A DNA stretch of 64,000 nucleotides from Ancylostoma caninum (GCA_037903475.1 JBAJFG010000313.1:124001-188000), one strand, 5' to 3'. Counted from the first letter of the stretch, positions 48,301 through 58,397 are shown. Made by a program: numbers and translations. The notes: a model not told the origin generated them from the sequence alone.

Positions 48301-49383
48301 ACAACAAAAATGCTTCGAAAAGTGCTCATCTAGATTTCCACAACAGCAAAGCCATTGCACCAGAGCTCACATATCAAGTAAGACATAAGTAAGTATGACA
48401 TCTTGACGTAATACAAAGAAGGTGTTCTGGGCTCTACTGTTGGCGGTACTGCAGAAAAATCCTCAAAATTTGAAAAAAATAAAGGCGAGATTTCTGGAAA
48501 TGTTCAACTGTTCCGTGATTCCTAACTCCAACTGACTCTTCTCTTCTCTTATACTTACAATACCGCTCACGGGATCGTGAAAACCGACGTTAGTTCCGCG
48601 GAGTCACCGTCGCACACCGTCGCTTTGCCATAACTTTCGCAGAACTGCACCAATCCAAACGATTTGGTCACCATTCGATTTATCTCGAAGAGATCTTTCA
48701 GAAAACCTACTTACGCTAAGAAAACTTTAGGTTAACTAGTTTTGTCCAGGTACTCGATATATCGATTGATGCCGTGTAATGGATAGGGCTAGTAGTAGCT
48801 CAAACATGCAAGTAAGAGCACCACGAAAGAGCTTGCTTTGCACTGTAATTATGTAACCAAATCCGTGTGTCATACTATATCTGAAGAAAATTACATAGTT
48901 TTGAAAAAAATGCGCCATCTTTTGCACCAACCTAATATTTTATTATGTATGTAAGTACATTGAGTGAAGACCAGACCCAGATTGAATGGAAAAGCTGGTC
49001 TTATTCCCCACTCCACCGTAACCTATTTCATCTGCTTTGAATTCCAGCTGGAGGTAGGTTTCAAACTATGTAGTTTTTCTAACTTTGCTCTTGAAATTAG
49101 GGTTTTTTCTCTTAATTTTAACAGTCTTGGTAATCTCTTCGATATTGCACACATTTTGAGAAATTACTTAGCTTCAATACACAAATGAACGGATAATAAA
49201 CTCACTTGTTTGTTGTTGTGCTGCACATTGCACGTCCTTGCACTGTTCCGCACAACGCGTGCGCACCCTGGACGTGCAGCAGAACGCGGTGTCGATCCGT
49301 TGGCAGTCGAAGATCGCGCGTCGGATCAGGTCCGTCTGGGAGCCGGCTGCGACGACGGCGAGCAGCACGCTGATGACACGCAT
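34649..49383 (-). CDS. Secreted DB-module protein with proline-rich region, at least 11 exons
   Basis: Exons in transcript order: 49383-49206, 45647-45585, 45506-45166 (alternative donor to 45130), 44692-44539, 42450-42324, 41049-40916 (alternative starts 41091 or 41109), 40119-40022, 39887-39635, 39395-39316, 34970-34849, 34778-34649. They sum to 1680 nt (559 residues), in phase throughout. A signal peptide (MRVISVLLAVVAAGS) leads into a domain with FCC, C-x3-C and C-x4-C, then a proline region with 14 consecutive prolines. An acidic stretch (DYDEEESPENQ) and a basic/neutral linker follow. The C terminus, from about residue 432, has the nematode DB module (Pfam DB, PF01682): FKPCV, LLECCRRKNLPPGC, CRYDITQAE, GLCGIFSVAPYLEC, ECCRH, GPQCEQFCRPTKG, HCHHAG. 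It is probably extracellular; its function is unknown to me. Additional 3n exons cannot be excluded. Confidence 0.8.
35640..35960. repeat. TTTACC-TGGGTAA family copies interrupted by the RTE element
   Basis: Contains GGAATTTACCTATGGTAATC, CAACATATGGGTAAAAG and TTAACTCGTTTACCACCATGGG. The last of these is the exact insertion point of the RTE element. Confidence 0.55.
35961..39091 (+). mobile_element. RTE-type non-LTR retrotransposon, 3.1 kb, 12-bp target-site duplication
   Basis: The 12-mer TACCACCATGGG occurs at 35949-35960 and again at 39092-39103, immediately outside the element. The 3' end is the short tandem tail TAAGTAAGTAAG, as in RTE elements (family knowledge). A GC-rich 5' leader of about 300 bp precedes one endonuclease/reverse transcriptase frame. 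It lies in an intron of the DB-module gene, antisense to it. Confidence 0.9.
36265..38952 (+). pseudogene. Inactivated RTE endonuclease/reverse transcriptase
   Basis: The polyprotein would nick the target and reverse-transcribe the element RNA. The endonuclease part shows TYNCRSVSS, LSETKRKE, VVVMGDFNARIG, LDHILCNKR and GSDHRLLRA. The reverse transcriptase part shows NYRPITLLPVLYKVF, EQAGFRRK, GVRQGDPFSPNLF and RFADDIVLI. Damage: loss of one G near 36468 shifts the frame; a deletion near 37925 removes part of the IDHIHT-type segment and shifts it back; TGA at 38521-38523 stands where Arg is expected. In addition, motif A reads FVAYKKAFD where the family has F-x-D-Y-x-x-AFD, so the metal-binding aspartate is replaced by alanine. 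It starts near GTG/ATG 36265; the exact start is uncertain. Confidence 0.9.
41185..41240. repeat. Fragment of the CTGCCGCACCGC palindromic family
   Basis: GCCTGCCGCACCGCGTAGGT, CACGCGACGCGG and CTCGTTTTCTACTG match, inverted, the element at 42151-42231. Confidence 0.5.
42151..42231. repeat. Palindromic MITE, 81 bp
   Basis: The 23-bp arms begin TGCACCGCAGAAAACGAGAC (42151-42173) and are inverted at 42209-42231 with few mismatches. It lies in the intron next to the exon 42324-42450 of the DB-module gene. Confidence 0.75.
44131..44185. repeat. Short direct repeat GCGGCAA(T/C)GCCGATCAAT
   Basis: Two copies of the 18-mer within about 50 bp, in the intron between exons 4 and 5 of the DB-module gene. 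Confidence 0.6.
44507..44538 (-). promoter_or_regulatory. Alternative stop and poly(A) signal after DB-gene exon 4
   Basis: If the donor GTGAGC at 44538 is not used, the frame continues for eight residues (EQPTFGNK) to TAA at 44510-44512. This lies inside overlapping AATAAATAAATA poly(A) signals. The result would be a 254-residue secreted form without the DB module. Confidence 0.5.
44809..44920. repeat. TTTACC-TGGGTAA family repeat
   Basis: Contains GACTATCCAGGGTAGGCATG, AAGATGGGCAAATTTGTGGG and GTTCACACGTTGCCCTGGAT, followed by AATCTCAG. The order matches the 46022 copy. Confidence 0.65.
44930..45090. repeat. TTTACC-TGGGTAA family repeat
   Basis: Contains GTAATTACCCATGGGTAGCA and GTCAACACGATTACCATGGG, then TAATTTCAGTGATGCACCCA and GACCCAG. 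Adjacent to the proline-rich exon. Confidence 0.7.
45507..45584 (-). other. 78-nt stop-free intron 2 of the DB-module gene
   Basis: The donor GTTTGC and acceptor AACCCAG bracket 78 nt that remain open in the coding frame. Retention would insert 26 mostly hydrophobic residues before the proline-rich region. Confidence 0.55.
46022..46120. repeat. TTTACC-TGGGTAA family repeat
   Basis: Contains AGAGTAAACCTGTTAACGTT, CCAAAGATGGGTAAATCTGG and GTTAACACCTTTACACTGGG, then TAGTCTCAATGG. It lies in intron 1 of the DB-module gene. Confidence 0.65.
47687..47777. repeat. Direct repeat, left copy, flanking a mariner-ended element
   Basis: GTACATTGAGTATAGACC ... AAGCTGGTCCTATTCTCCAC ... GGATTTCAAACTA corresponds to 48954-49069 with substitutions and a length difference. 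Confidence 0.7.
47779..48935. mobile_element. Mariner-ended non-autonomous element, 1157 bp
   Basis: Termini TTAGGTTGGTGCAAA (left) and TTTGCACCAACCTAA (right) are inverted repeats, with TA on both outer sides (47777-47778 and 48936-48937). The ends resemble the cecropia-mariner/MADE1-type terminus TTAGGTTGGTGCAAAAGTAA (family knowledge). I recognise no transposase motif (no HQDNARPH, no TGDEKW) inside. The 66-codon frame at 47893 is therefore unassigned. Confidence 0.8.
48954..49069. repeat. Direct repeat, right copy, flanking a mariner-ended element
   Basis: GTACATTGAGTGAAGACC ... AAAGCTGGTCTTATTCCCCA ... AGGTTTCAAACTAT is related to 47687-47777. Confidence 0.7.
49206..49383 (-). CDS. DB-gene exon 1: signal peptide and small Cys-rich domain
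   Basis: ATG 49381-49383 opens 59 codons plus one base. A hydrophobic leader is followed by six cysteines (27, 35, 36, 44, 48, 53). Their spacing, FCC then C-x3-C and C-x4-C, resembles half a DB module. The exon ends at donor GTGAGT in phase 1, matching exon 2. If it were a separate gene its own 3' end would be missing, so joining to exon 2 is the better reading. Confidence 0.72.
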
Positions 49384-49386
49384 CTT

Positions 49387-49397
49387 CTGAAACAGAC
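49387..49397 (-). promoter_or_regulatory. Probable SL trans-splice acceptor
   Basis: On the minus strand GTCTGTTTCAG lies three bases before the start codon of the DB-module gene. A TTTCAG this close to an ATG is the usual nematode spliced-leader acceptor arrangement. Confidence 0.65.
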
Positions 49398-50160
49398 ACT
49401 CTTGTGGTCGAGACGGAACCTTTAAATCTGTTCCTCACGCTCAAAACGACGACACGCCCATCGCGCGGCTAAAAACCTTGGGTTTCATTTCGTGAGTAAT
49501 GGAATTGCAAGCGCAAGCGTACAAGCAATCAGAGATTCGTGGCGATCAATCGTGTCTTGTGACAGACAAACAGATAACAATTTGGCTTAGACATAGAGAC
49601 AAGGAGACAACTAGTTACCAGTTCGTCGACGATTGCTTTGTGTTGCGCACCTTTGAATGAACCGTGGGCAGTTGTCAACAAGGCAGAGACACACAAAGAA
49701 AAGATGGAAAAGTGTGATAATCTCGTAAATACAGCTGAAAAATGGAAATAGCCAGGAAGTAGCCACTGCCATGGGATAATCCCCATGTTTTCTATGAACA
49801 ACATGCTGACAGATAATCCATATTAGCGCAAAAACCACTGGGTCACAGTGACCAACGAAATCTATCCAGTTTTCAAGCACTACTATTTCAAACGAAATGC
49901 AAATATGCAAAATTGAACAGAACCAATGGTCGAACTGGTTGGCGAAAATTTCTTCTTCAAATAGGCGACGAATTCGACTTTAGTTTAGAATTGTGCAGGC
50001 TTTTGTACGTGATAAGTGCTTCAAAACATTTTGTGGAAACAGGGAATGGGAGGATGTAAGGGCAAGGCCACTGAATCCAGAAATCAGCAGTTTTAGCTCC
50101 CATTGCAGCCTAGTACCCATTCGCCGTTCCTGAGAAATAGTGGTTTTGCTAACCTATGGC

Positions 50161-50222
50161 AAGGAAGGAACCATCGACCTGTGCGCGACAGCTAACCGTT
50201 TTGCCACTGCGCCACAGGTGCA
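50161..50222 (-). repeat. tRNA-derived SINE-like segment
   Basis: The minus strand reads ACCTGTGGCGCAGTGGCAAA then ACGGTTAGC, like a tRNA A box. CGATGGTTCC sits at B-box distance. It does not fold into an intact tRNA, so a SINE or tRNA relic is likelier. Confidence 0.45.
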
Positions 50223-50744
50223 TCATGTTTATGTAAGAAGATATCAGAAATTTTCTCTTAAAAAAAGAAGTCCTCGAGATAGGAGAAGCTAATTATTATT
50301 TAGCAATGATTATACATAATCGCGGCGATGATACAGGATCGCTGCGATTATCGCTGTACCGGATGCGAAATCGCCGCAATTTTGCTAATAGTGTAAACGT
50401 CGAATAATGACATCGGCATCGTCGTAGATGAAGATATATGTAATCACGCGCAAGAAGAGGTATAGGAAAGCCGAAATCTAAATCGAACAACTCCGAGGGT
50501 AAAAAGAGGATTATGCCGCCGCACAACTGTTCATTGTGAGGAGAGGTTTTTACGTAAAATCCTGGCATGTAGAAGACTCACAAGGGAAGTGCTTTCGAAA
50601 CGAGACATATATTGTTGGGTTAGATGGCTTGTCTCAACAGATGTTAAAAAGTTTACTTGATTTTTGCTAAAAAGCTAATTCAAGCTCAAAATTCTATTTC
50701 CTGCCGTACTTACGTGAATTTCCCTCACTCACAGTTTGGCAGTA

Positions 50745-50802
50745 GGATAGCCGAGTGATGCAGACCGAGAGGATGAGGCTCGATAGTTTGCATCCTGGCC
50801 CC
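50745..50802 (+). repeat. tRNA-derived SINE-like segment, plus orientation
   Basis: GGATAGCCGAGTGATGCAGA followed by GGCTCGATAGTTTGCATCCT resembles a Leu/Ser-type tRNA 5' half. It is closely matched, inverted, by 51175-51237. Confidence 0.5.
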
Positions 50803-51174
50803 GAATAGAGTTTTGCAGACTTTAACTATTATCTAATTTTTAACAGGATGCGGAACCGTTCAGGAGATGAATAACCAACGACTACGAGCGCTGCTTTGGA
50901 AATAATGGACAATTGCTCCATACTGGCTGTGTCACTGTCAATGTCGCTGCAAAGACCAAGTATTCTGATATGCCATATAATCTACATATTCACGCACTTT
51001 CTCATTCTTTACCCGCCTTGAATGTTTGACTGCTTATGCGTGGTTGCGTTTTTGCTGGCCGAATTTGGTCAGAGTTCTGGCCTTACATAGTGTAGAATCA
51101 ATAACCATATATTTTCGGAACGCCTTCTCACCGTGTTAGAGGTTGGGAATCAAAGTTTGCACAACAAAAACCAT

Positions 51175-51237
51175 GGACGGGATGCAAACCCTCGAGCCCT
51201 ATCCTATAAGTCTGCATCTCTATCCATTCGGCCATCC
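51175..51237 (-). repeat. tRNA-derived SINE-like segment, minus orientation
   Basis: The minus strand reads GGATGGCCGAATGGATAGAG ... GGCTCGAGGGTTTGCATCCC. It aligns with 50745-50802 in opposite orientation about 0.4 kb away. Confidence 0.5.
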
Positions 51238-53289
51238 AGCTGCAGAGATGTAAGGGAGCGACATCCATGTCAGTAGTGGCAACAAATTCACACTAAGATC
51301 ACAGATCCTAAGCGGTTTTCTGTAATGAAAAATCAAACCCAAAATCTTCTTCTTCACAGGAGCACATTTCTATACAAAAAAAAGGAAAGGAAAGAAGAAA
51401 GCATCAGCTAAAGTATAATAACACAGGGAAGATTCATCCGTCCATGAAATATGTACCATCTTTCGCTTTATAGTTCTCTTCAGCTGAGAGCCTAGTGCAC
51501 TTGAAACTCTCTAGTGCACTTACGACAATGTACGTACGTGCATACGATATGCCTAAAAACATACTCGTTTTAAGGGAAGAACATAGAATTCAATTAGGCC
51601 TAACAAATGAAATGAGCTCATTGATGTAACTCTAGTAGCGGTGATCGAAAAGTACGGTGGAAAAATGGAAGAGCGGGGGAGTTGGATGGAGAATTTAGAA
51701 GAGAAAACAGATTTTCCTGGCCAAAGCTCTAGAAACAAAGTTTTCTCAATTTCGATAAGGTTCCGAGTACATTTGTATGTAGAATTCATTTATTTAACTC
51801 ACTTCAGGACACCCACAACTAGCTAAACTTCTGAGGTTTTAACTGGTAACACGTACTGCTTTACAGACAGTACTCTGATAGCGAAAAATTGAAGAAAAAA
51901 CCATCCTCGCTCCATCTCCCAAGCTCCTAATATTTTCTGTTCCAATAAATCCAGTCAAGTAAAAAGTGTACGATCTATGAGTTTTCCTTTTTGAACTGGA
52001 CTTTCTCCGCCGTATCCGCTAGCTGCAATTTTGTAAGCATACCTGGATTTCTTGGGTTTTTTCATGTTTCTCAGAAATTTCCGGATCGTGAGTGGAAGTT
52101 GACATAAGTTTTCGCGTGTTTAATTCTCTCTTTTAAGATATCACGTATTTTCACATGCGCTTTTTTAGAAAGTTCTAGAAACAAAGTCAAAATTTTACAG
52201 CGATCCGGGAACTTCTGAAAAAGAGGATCTGAAAACTGTCACTGAACTGGAGCTCACTAAGTAATACAAAAAAATCTATGGAACGTTGAAAAAACAAGCT
52301 TCTGGAGAAAACCTCGAGCTTGAGGCCAGAACAAATGCAATCGAGAAGATCAAAAAAGAACTGCGGCAGCTTCTGTTTGCACTTGTGCTGCGACTAAAAA
52401 AATATCGGAAAAAAATTCACGAGAATTCTGTGCATGTAGTGCTTTACTGTGGAACATAGTAGCGAAGATATTAAAGAAAGAGAGAACTCGAGAAATACTG
52501 CCGTATTCGGAGAGGTGACCGAGAAATGCAGGTCATAAGCACAAATACTCAACCATCGTCGTTTTTGAAATGAAGTACATGTACAGATTCAGAAAATTGG
52601 TTAAGAGCTCCACAACGATTTGTTTCGGCACTGTTTATCGTTCATTTTCCGAGCATTTCGTCCAAATGCTCTAGAACTAATGTTTTAACAAGGGTAAAGA
52701 GCGTGGAAACAGAAAAAGTGGTGATTCGTCAAACGACAGCAAAATAGAGCATGTCAATATCCTCACCTGTGAAATGCTCTCGTGAGCTTAGCTGAGCTCA
52801 CGAAGCTCAAGAAGGGGAGATGAAGGGCAAAGATAAGGGGGATAATAACATCTCGACAGAAATAGACTACTTAAAGCATTAGATGATTGGCAATATGTCT
52901 ACTTCATGCATGCTGCATGCAGTAAACGAAATGACATCCATATGCCAACCCGCTCTCCACAGCTGTAGGTCGATCTCTGCCGGATGATTTCAGTGGTAAT
53001 AACAAGGAAACGACTTTAAACAAACGGGGAAAAAGGAGACAACATGAAAGAGAGTGACTGAGCACCACAGAGGATCATACAGTCACGCGGGGCAGCGCAG
53101 AGGTATAACGAGGAGGGCTTGAAAGCGATGAGGGTGATCGGAGGTGAGAAGTTGGTTGTCTTCCTAAGGAAATGGAAACTAATGCATTAGCGTGAATTAT
53201 CATGAAAATTGTCCTCTAAACCGAGGAAACAGAGAAAATCTTAGAAACAATCCTTCTGGCGAAAAAAAGGAAGTGACGAATATGCTCCA

Positions 53290-54050
53290 GCAAGAAAAGC
53301 TGACCCAGTGCCAACCAACTGTTACAAGGTGTGTTTCAGCAAAAAAAGGTGAGATAAAAGAGATTGCGGCTTGTTTTCGAGGATTGCCACAAGCAGCAAA
53401 AGATTCTCTAATAAAATAAATGCAAAACTTCGAAGAGGGGAGTACATGAGCTTCGCATAAATGGTAGGTATACCAAAGGCTGCAAGTGCGCCCCAATAGC
53501 AAAGAAGTGCTCCAGTGACAAAGATAAAAAAATCTTAGAGTGGAGAGCTATCGCCACTGAAAAAGCCTCTTTCATACGAACGTTTTTTTAATCGCAAAAC
53601 AATCCGAAAAATGACATGTGTATAACGAAAAACGTGACCCTCCGCCAATAAAGTGTTGGTAGACGTGCTCCAATAAGAAAAAGTGCTCCATTGAAAAGAA
53701 TTGCGACTTGTAGTGGAGAAATGTAGTCATCAAAACAATGAAATTTGTCAGCGTGGAAGAACAGTATTTTTCCAGGACAGGAAACATTTGAGCTGTAGGG
53801 GGACAAACATGAGGAAAGCTGCAAACGCGCTCCGATAGCAAAAAAGCGCTCCTGTGACAATACAGACGAAATTTTTGAAATGGCTAATGTGGCTGGCGAG
53901 GAACTCAATATTCTATGTAGTGCTTGTGAAAATGAGTGCTCGAAAGGAAAAGGAAAGTTTCGAGAAAATGAAAATTTCGTTGAAAGTTCTGTGCAATTGA
54001 GCAAGTGTGCTCCAATGACAAAACAACGCTCTACTGCTAAGGCGGTCAAA
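53290..54050 (+). repeat. Degenerate tandem array, about 175-bp period, with coding character
   Basis: Units centred near 53310, 53490, 53665, 53835 and 54010. The middle ones share (G/A)CGC(C/T)CC(A/G)ATAGCAAA and GCTCC(A/T)GTGACAA blocks. In-frame pieces read CKCAPIAKKCSSDKDKKILE, CKRAPIAKKRSCDNTDEIFE and SKCAPMTKQRSTAK, followed by helix-like sequence. Stops break the frame between some units. An open stretch of 132 codons remains at 53880-54278. It could be a decaying repetitive secreted-protein gene; I do not recognise the family. Confidence 0.5.
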
Positions 54051-54192
54051 AATTCACTAAACAGCATAAGCGATGTAGCGGATGTGTATTGCGCAACAGT
54101 AGCTGCTGTAATAGACCACTATTCACCCGCTAAGAACCGGCTAAGACGCTACGGCAAGTCAAACCACTCACCAACACCTTATGCTAGTGAAA

Positions 54193-54224
54193 GGCCCGCG
54201 ATCACAGCTGAGCGATCGCGGGCC
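54193..54224. repeat. GC-rich 11-bp perfect stem
   Basis: GGCCCGCGATC and GATCGCGGGCC are separated by a 10-nt loop, near the end of the 132-codon open frame. Confidence 0.8.
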
Positions 54225-57200
54225 AGCCCTGGGCGGAGCGAGAGCGAGCTGTCGGCATTTGTCGGTCACACTTTTTAACACTTTTTTCAGTGGGGCTAAG
54301 CTGCTATTGATGGGTATTGTGTAATTTTTACCTGTTCTGCGTGACATTGCTGGGCTGACGGGTTTCTCGGGAACCGGTAAACTCGTCCAATGCGGGAGGT
54401 TTTGGTAGCTTTCTGTGTTTAAAGGACGTATTAGAACTCGTAATAGAGCGTAAAAAGTGGCTTCGTCATCGAATTAGGTCTCTCCTTTTCTTAGAAGGCA
54501 GAATTAATCTAGGAGTTTGGCATCATTGTACGTTTTGATCTGGGAAAATACTGGATGAGGTGAACTACCGTGGATATCCACCTAATGCTTGCGCGATAGC
54601 CTCAAATACCTGTCCTATCTTATCTAGCTGGGCTCTTTAGCAGCACTTTAGGCAATCCTCTACTGGATCCTCTGGATTGGCAGGTTTTTCTCGTTAAGGT
54701 TGAAAAAAAAACGGCGATAGCTACAATAGCCGTCCACTGTGGTTTTTCATTCGAAATCTCTTTGCTCCATTTTTTCACGACCACTTAGAAATAAAACGAA
54801 AACCTGCCATATCCAAAGAACCTCTCCATAAAAGGTTTTTTTTGCAGATGCCCTTGCCCTTTTTTTCTAATTCTTCGTTGCCTCACCTATCGTAATAGCT
54901 CTGGTGTAAAAAAATATCTAAGGAGCAGTGACTCACCCCAGAATCGAGTTTGAGGTTTCAACATAAGAAGAGTCTCTAGGCAAGGTGGTACATATACGTA
55001 TTTGCTCACAAAATGGAAGGAAACCCCTTTTCAAACTTTTTATTCTTCTTTTGGAGAGTACGATGTGCTCGTTGCAACAACTGCCACAAGATTTGCACTC
55101 CTAGCACGTTAGGAGCCAGCAGTAAATATCATCGCATAAACCGCATACCACAGCTCCGCAGCTACTGTGATAGTTGTCGCAGCGGACAAGTCGAACTGTC
55201 ACAAAATGGAAGAAAAGAAGGGATCAGGGAGAGAGTTTTTTCGGCGTCTATGTAATCCTCATCACCTGGAGATTCTCCAGATATTTCAAACCTCTTAACC
55301 GGTTCAAAGGTGAGAAGCTGCTTTTAAGGAAAGCAGAACCTGAACTTTTCAAACGTATGTAGATTCACATAAAAGGATTGAAGCAGAAAGATCATCACTC
55401 CTTTATATAGAAAATCAAACGACGGATGAAGAGAAGTAGAGGTTGACTTGAAATAATGGAGAACTGGAAAACAGTCTCGAAAAGATTGGACAGAGAATTG
55501 CAGCAGCTCTGGGTGAGTTGTTAGGCTCGAACTGCGGTCATCCGCTTCCTGTCGTTCTCTGCTTCCTTTCGAGTTCGAACCACAAATGAAATTATGATGA
55601 GCACTGAGCTTTTCAGAGAAGTTTTGGAGAAGATTCATGGATTCTGAAACTTCGTAAACACTGTGTCGGTCTCGTTGTTCCATCTTATAGGGCGACAATT
55701 TTGAGAATACGAGGTACCAGAGGCACGTTATAGCCAAAGGAAAATAGAATCATTTGCCTGATAAACATAAAAGCTGATGTGCAGATGGAGCAAAAATAGG
55801 TGCCTGCCGCTTTCACCGACATCAGCATTGGGAATGAAGATCATAAAAACAACAGTGGTACTTAAAATGCGAGAAGAAGAGTTTCGCTTGTATGAAGGAA
55901 CATTTTCATCCTTATATCTGTGGTCATGACAAAAATGATCTATGGCAAGGTAGTCTCACGCGGTACTTGTTACACAGACAGTCACAAGCAAAGGGCAAAG
56001 CAACCAAGGCCTTCTTGGACTCCCTATGGACTTCTGTGGATTCTGATCAGCGACGGTACACCCTATCAGGAAGTAGAGTGCTAGTTCAGACTCAAAGTTC
56101 AAAGTCGCCGGAAATTGTGTGATAATTTCGAAAATGTAACGGTACTGTGGAGTGTACTGACCCTGAAGTCCAGAAATAAGCAGTACTTTCACTCCTGGTA
56201 GGGCATTTGGTAACAACGAAGGACTGTGTTGGCTCGACTTTGCTTTATTTTCTTTTACTTGGTTTGTTGTTTCAAAAATACTTATTTTTATTCTATTGGC
56301 TGGCTGTTGTCCTGTCATGATTGAAGTACCTGTGCAAGAGATCTCCACAGCCACTTTCCACGGAGAAATCCTTGAAAAATACCCCACGAAACCAGAAAAG
56401 GAGATCTGTTTGTTGCGCAAAGCAAGGACTACTGCCTATTTGACCATCACTAGTTGGGCAGCCGGTTGGCTTCAAACATCGCAAGGAAAACCAGATCACC
56501 TGGCTACTCTGTGCCATTCATCCAAGGAGATGTTTGCCGGGCACAATCCCAGCAATCCAGTGAAACTAACTCGTTGTGAGGAGTGGAAAACTGATCGGCG
56601 GACCGATTGGACAACCAGTCATCCGTCAATGCGATGCTTTTCAGGGGAAAATTCAAAAGTTTACCAACAGCTGGTCCGCGGCTCTTTTGAAAAGTCGCTG
56701 GCGACTAGTTAAGGGGCGGCCGCGTGAGGTGGTCGTGACCAGGTGGATGCTATTTGCGATGAGGTCTGCGGTTAGTAAATAGTGTGTCTGTTCATCGCCG
56801 CGGAATTCACTGCCACAGAGGAAGTTTTGGGGAAGGTTTTTGTGCGGCTACGGCTTCGAATAGCCTAGCTTCAGAGTAGCCTAGCCTTTTCCAGGGTACG
56901 CAGCGCTTCTTGACAGCTGGTTCCAACGGATCGAGATAGGAATAATTTCAAGGGACCACGAATTTTCAGGGTATCAACTATATGGAGCTATGGAGCTAGC
57001 TTCAACGATACCCTTAGTAGGAGGAAAACAGATAGTTCTACTTGAATTTCTGAGGAACAGGCTCCAGAGCATTTCATAGGTGTCAGATCTCATGAAACCA
57101 TAGATCAGAGCCATAAATTAGAAAATTTTCCAAAAAAATGATTTTCTTTTGCAAAAAAAAATCAAAAAATATATGTGGATAATTTATGTGAGGACAAGGC

Positions 57201-57431
57201 ATACCCAAAATTTCCTTATTGTTAGAAGGGATGAAGTGAAAGCTTTATGCCAATCTGAGAGAATTTAAATATCGCAATTCGAGGTTCAAAGATGGGTTGA
57301 TGGAGAAATAGCAACCTGTGGATTTTTCAAAGTTTCAGTGAGGAAGGCCCATTTCATGCTTACAATAATTTTTTTATTCCTGGCCAAATGATCTTTCCAT
57401 TTTTCCATTTTAAAGGTAAATAATTTAGCAA

Positions 57432-57674
57432 TTAGGAAAATTTGCCTTCTGGGCGAGGTCCAGCTTGGAAAATTACATCATTAACGCTTAGTTCCACGAC
57501 CTTTTTGTATTCGAAACGGTCTGATCTTCGAACATCCCACGAATAAATCACGTAACCCAAGCGAAAGCTCGAGATAAAATCGTAAATGCGTGGCATTCCT
57601 GCGGCGACGGCAATCTGACGCGACCCTATAGCCAGTTTTGCCGTATGATTCGAGCTAAACGCATTAAACAGCAT
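57432..57674 (-). other. Orphan coding-like segment, unassigned
   Basis: An 80-codon minus-strand frame ending in TAA with balanced composition (for example RIYDFISSFRLGYVIYSWD, FEYKKVVELSVNDVIF). It looks more protein-like than its neighbours, but I do not recognise the family. No clean acceptor is seen upstream, and no partner exon was found. It may be a terminal exon fragment or a pseudogene. Confidence 0.2.
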
Positions 57675-58397
57675 TAAGCTCTTATCCGCAAGGGAAAAAA
57701 ATGTTGCTTACACGGGTTTTGATTAGGTGATGTAATTTCTGAGGTGCAGAATTAGCCAATAAGCTGCAAATAGAGACGACGAAAGTCGAGAGGACTATAC
57801 TGTCTGCTTGGCGTGAAACTGGTATGGTACAGGCAGAAGACACCGTCGTCACCTTGCGACAATTCCATTCTCTGCCGCAGGATTTATACGGGCAGCAGCA
57901 AGTGCCAATTCAACGCAGAGTTCCAGTTCCAAGGTGATGTGACTCATCTAGCAGAAGTCTCGCTTCACCTTCGTATGGAACGAGATGCAGCGTGCGACGC
58001 CGTCAGGGATATTGGATGACTGTCCTCGCATTCCGAGCGTGTCTCCAGCTTGCCGATGGCAAGGTGCAGGCAAATTTGAGGGGTCTAGTTGCTGAACTTG
58101 TTTATTTATCCATTTATGTATTTATTTATTTATTTCACTTCAATTTGCTGAATAAAAGGGACAAATTAAAGTGCTAGGGTGATAAATTAGGAGTGCTTGT
58201 TTGTACTTATAAATTAAAATACATAACACAACAGCATACAAACTCAAAGTGCGTCCAGAATGATTTCTGATTGTGTTACGTGAACGAACCTTCGATATCT
58301 CGTGAAAGATGACCCTGCGCCGTTACTCGGAATATGGGCTCACCCAAATTTTGGCTGCGTCATATTTTCAATACATTTCTTCCCTGAGGGAAATCTA

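Larger units (their letters stand above)
45648..49205 (-). other. DB-module gene intron 1 (3.6 kb)
   Basis: Separates the signal-peptide exon from exon 2. It contains a TTTACC-family repeat, the mariner-ended element at 47779-48935 and its flanking direct repeats. A proline-rich open frame at 46578-46846 (-) lacks good splice borders and was not used. Confidence 0.55.
49400..53190. other. No supported gene; SINE-like pieces and decayed sequence
   Basis: Holds the tRNA-like segments listed below. A stretch at about 52215-52460 (+) reads as a charged, helix-rich peptide (KKQASGENLELEARTNAIEK region) but has an in-frame TAA near 52260. It may be a fossil exon. Nothing else was recognised. Confidence 0.4.

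Noticed and set aside
50161..50222. Functional tRNA gene
   Set aside because: A and B boxes are suggested, but the acceptor and anticodon stems do not pair convincingly. It was called SINE-like instead.
55324..55737. 137-codon open frame (-)
   Set aside because: Composition and residue order look random, and no domain or splice borders were found.
56296..56712. 138-codon open frame (+)
   Set aside because: No homology recognised, antisense frames of equal length overlap it, and no splice or promoter context is visible.
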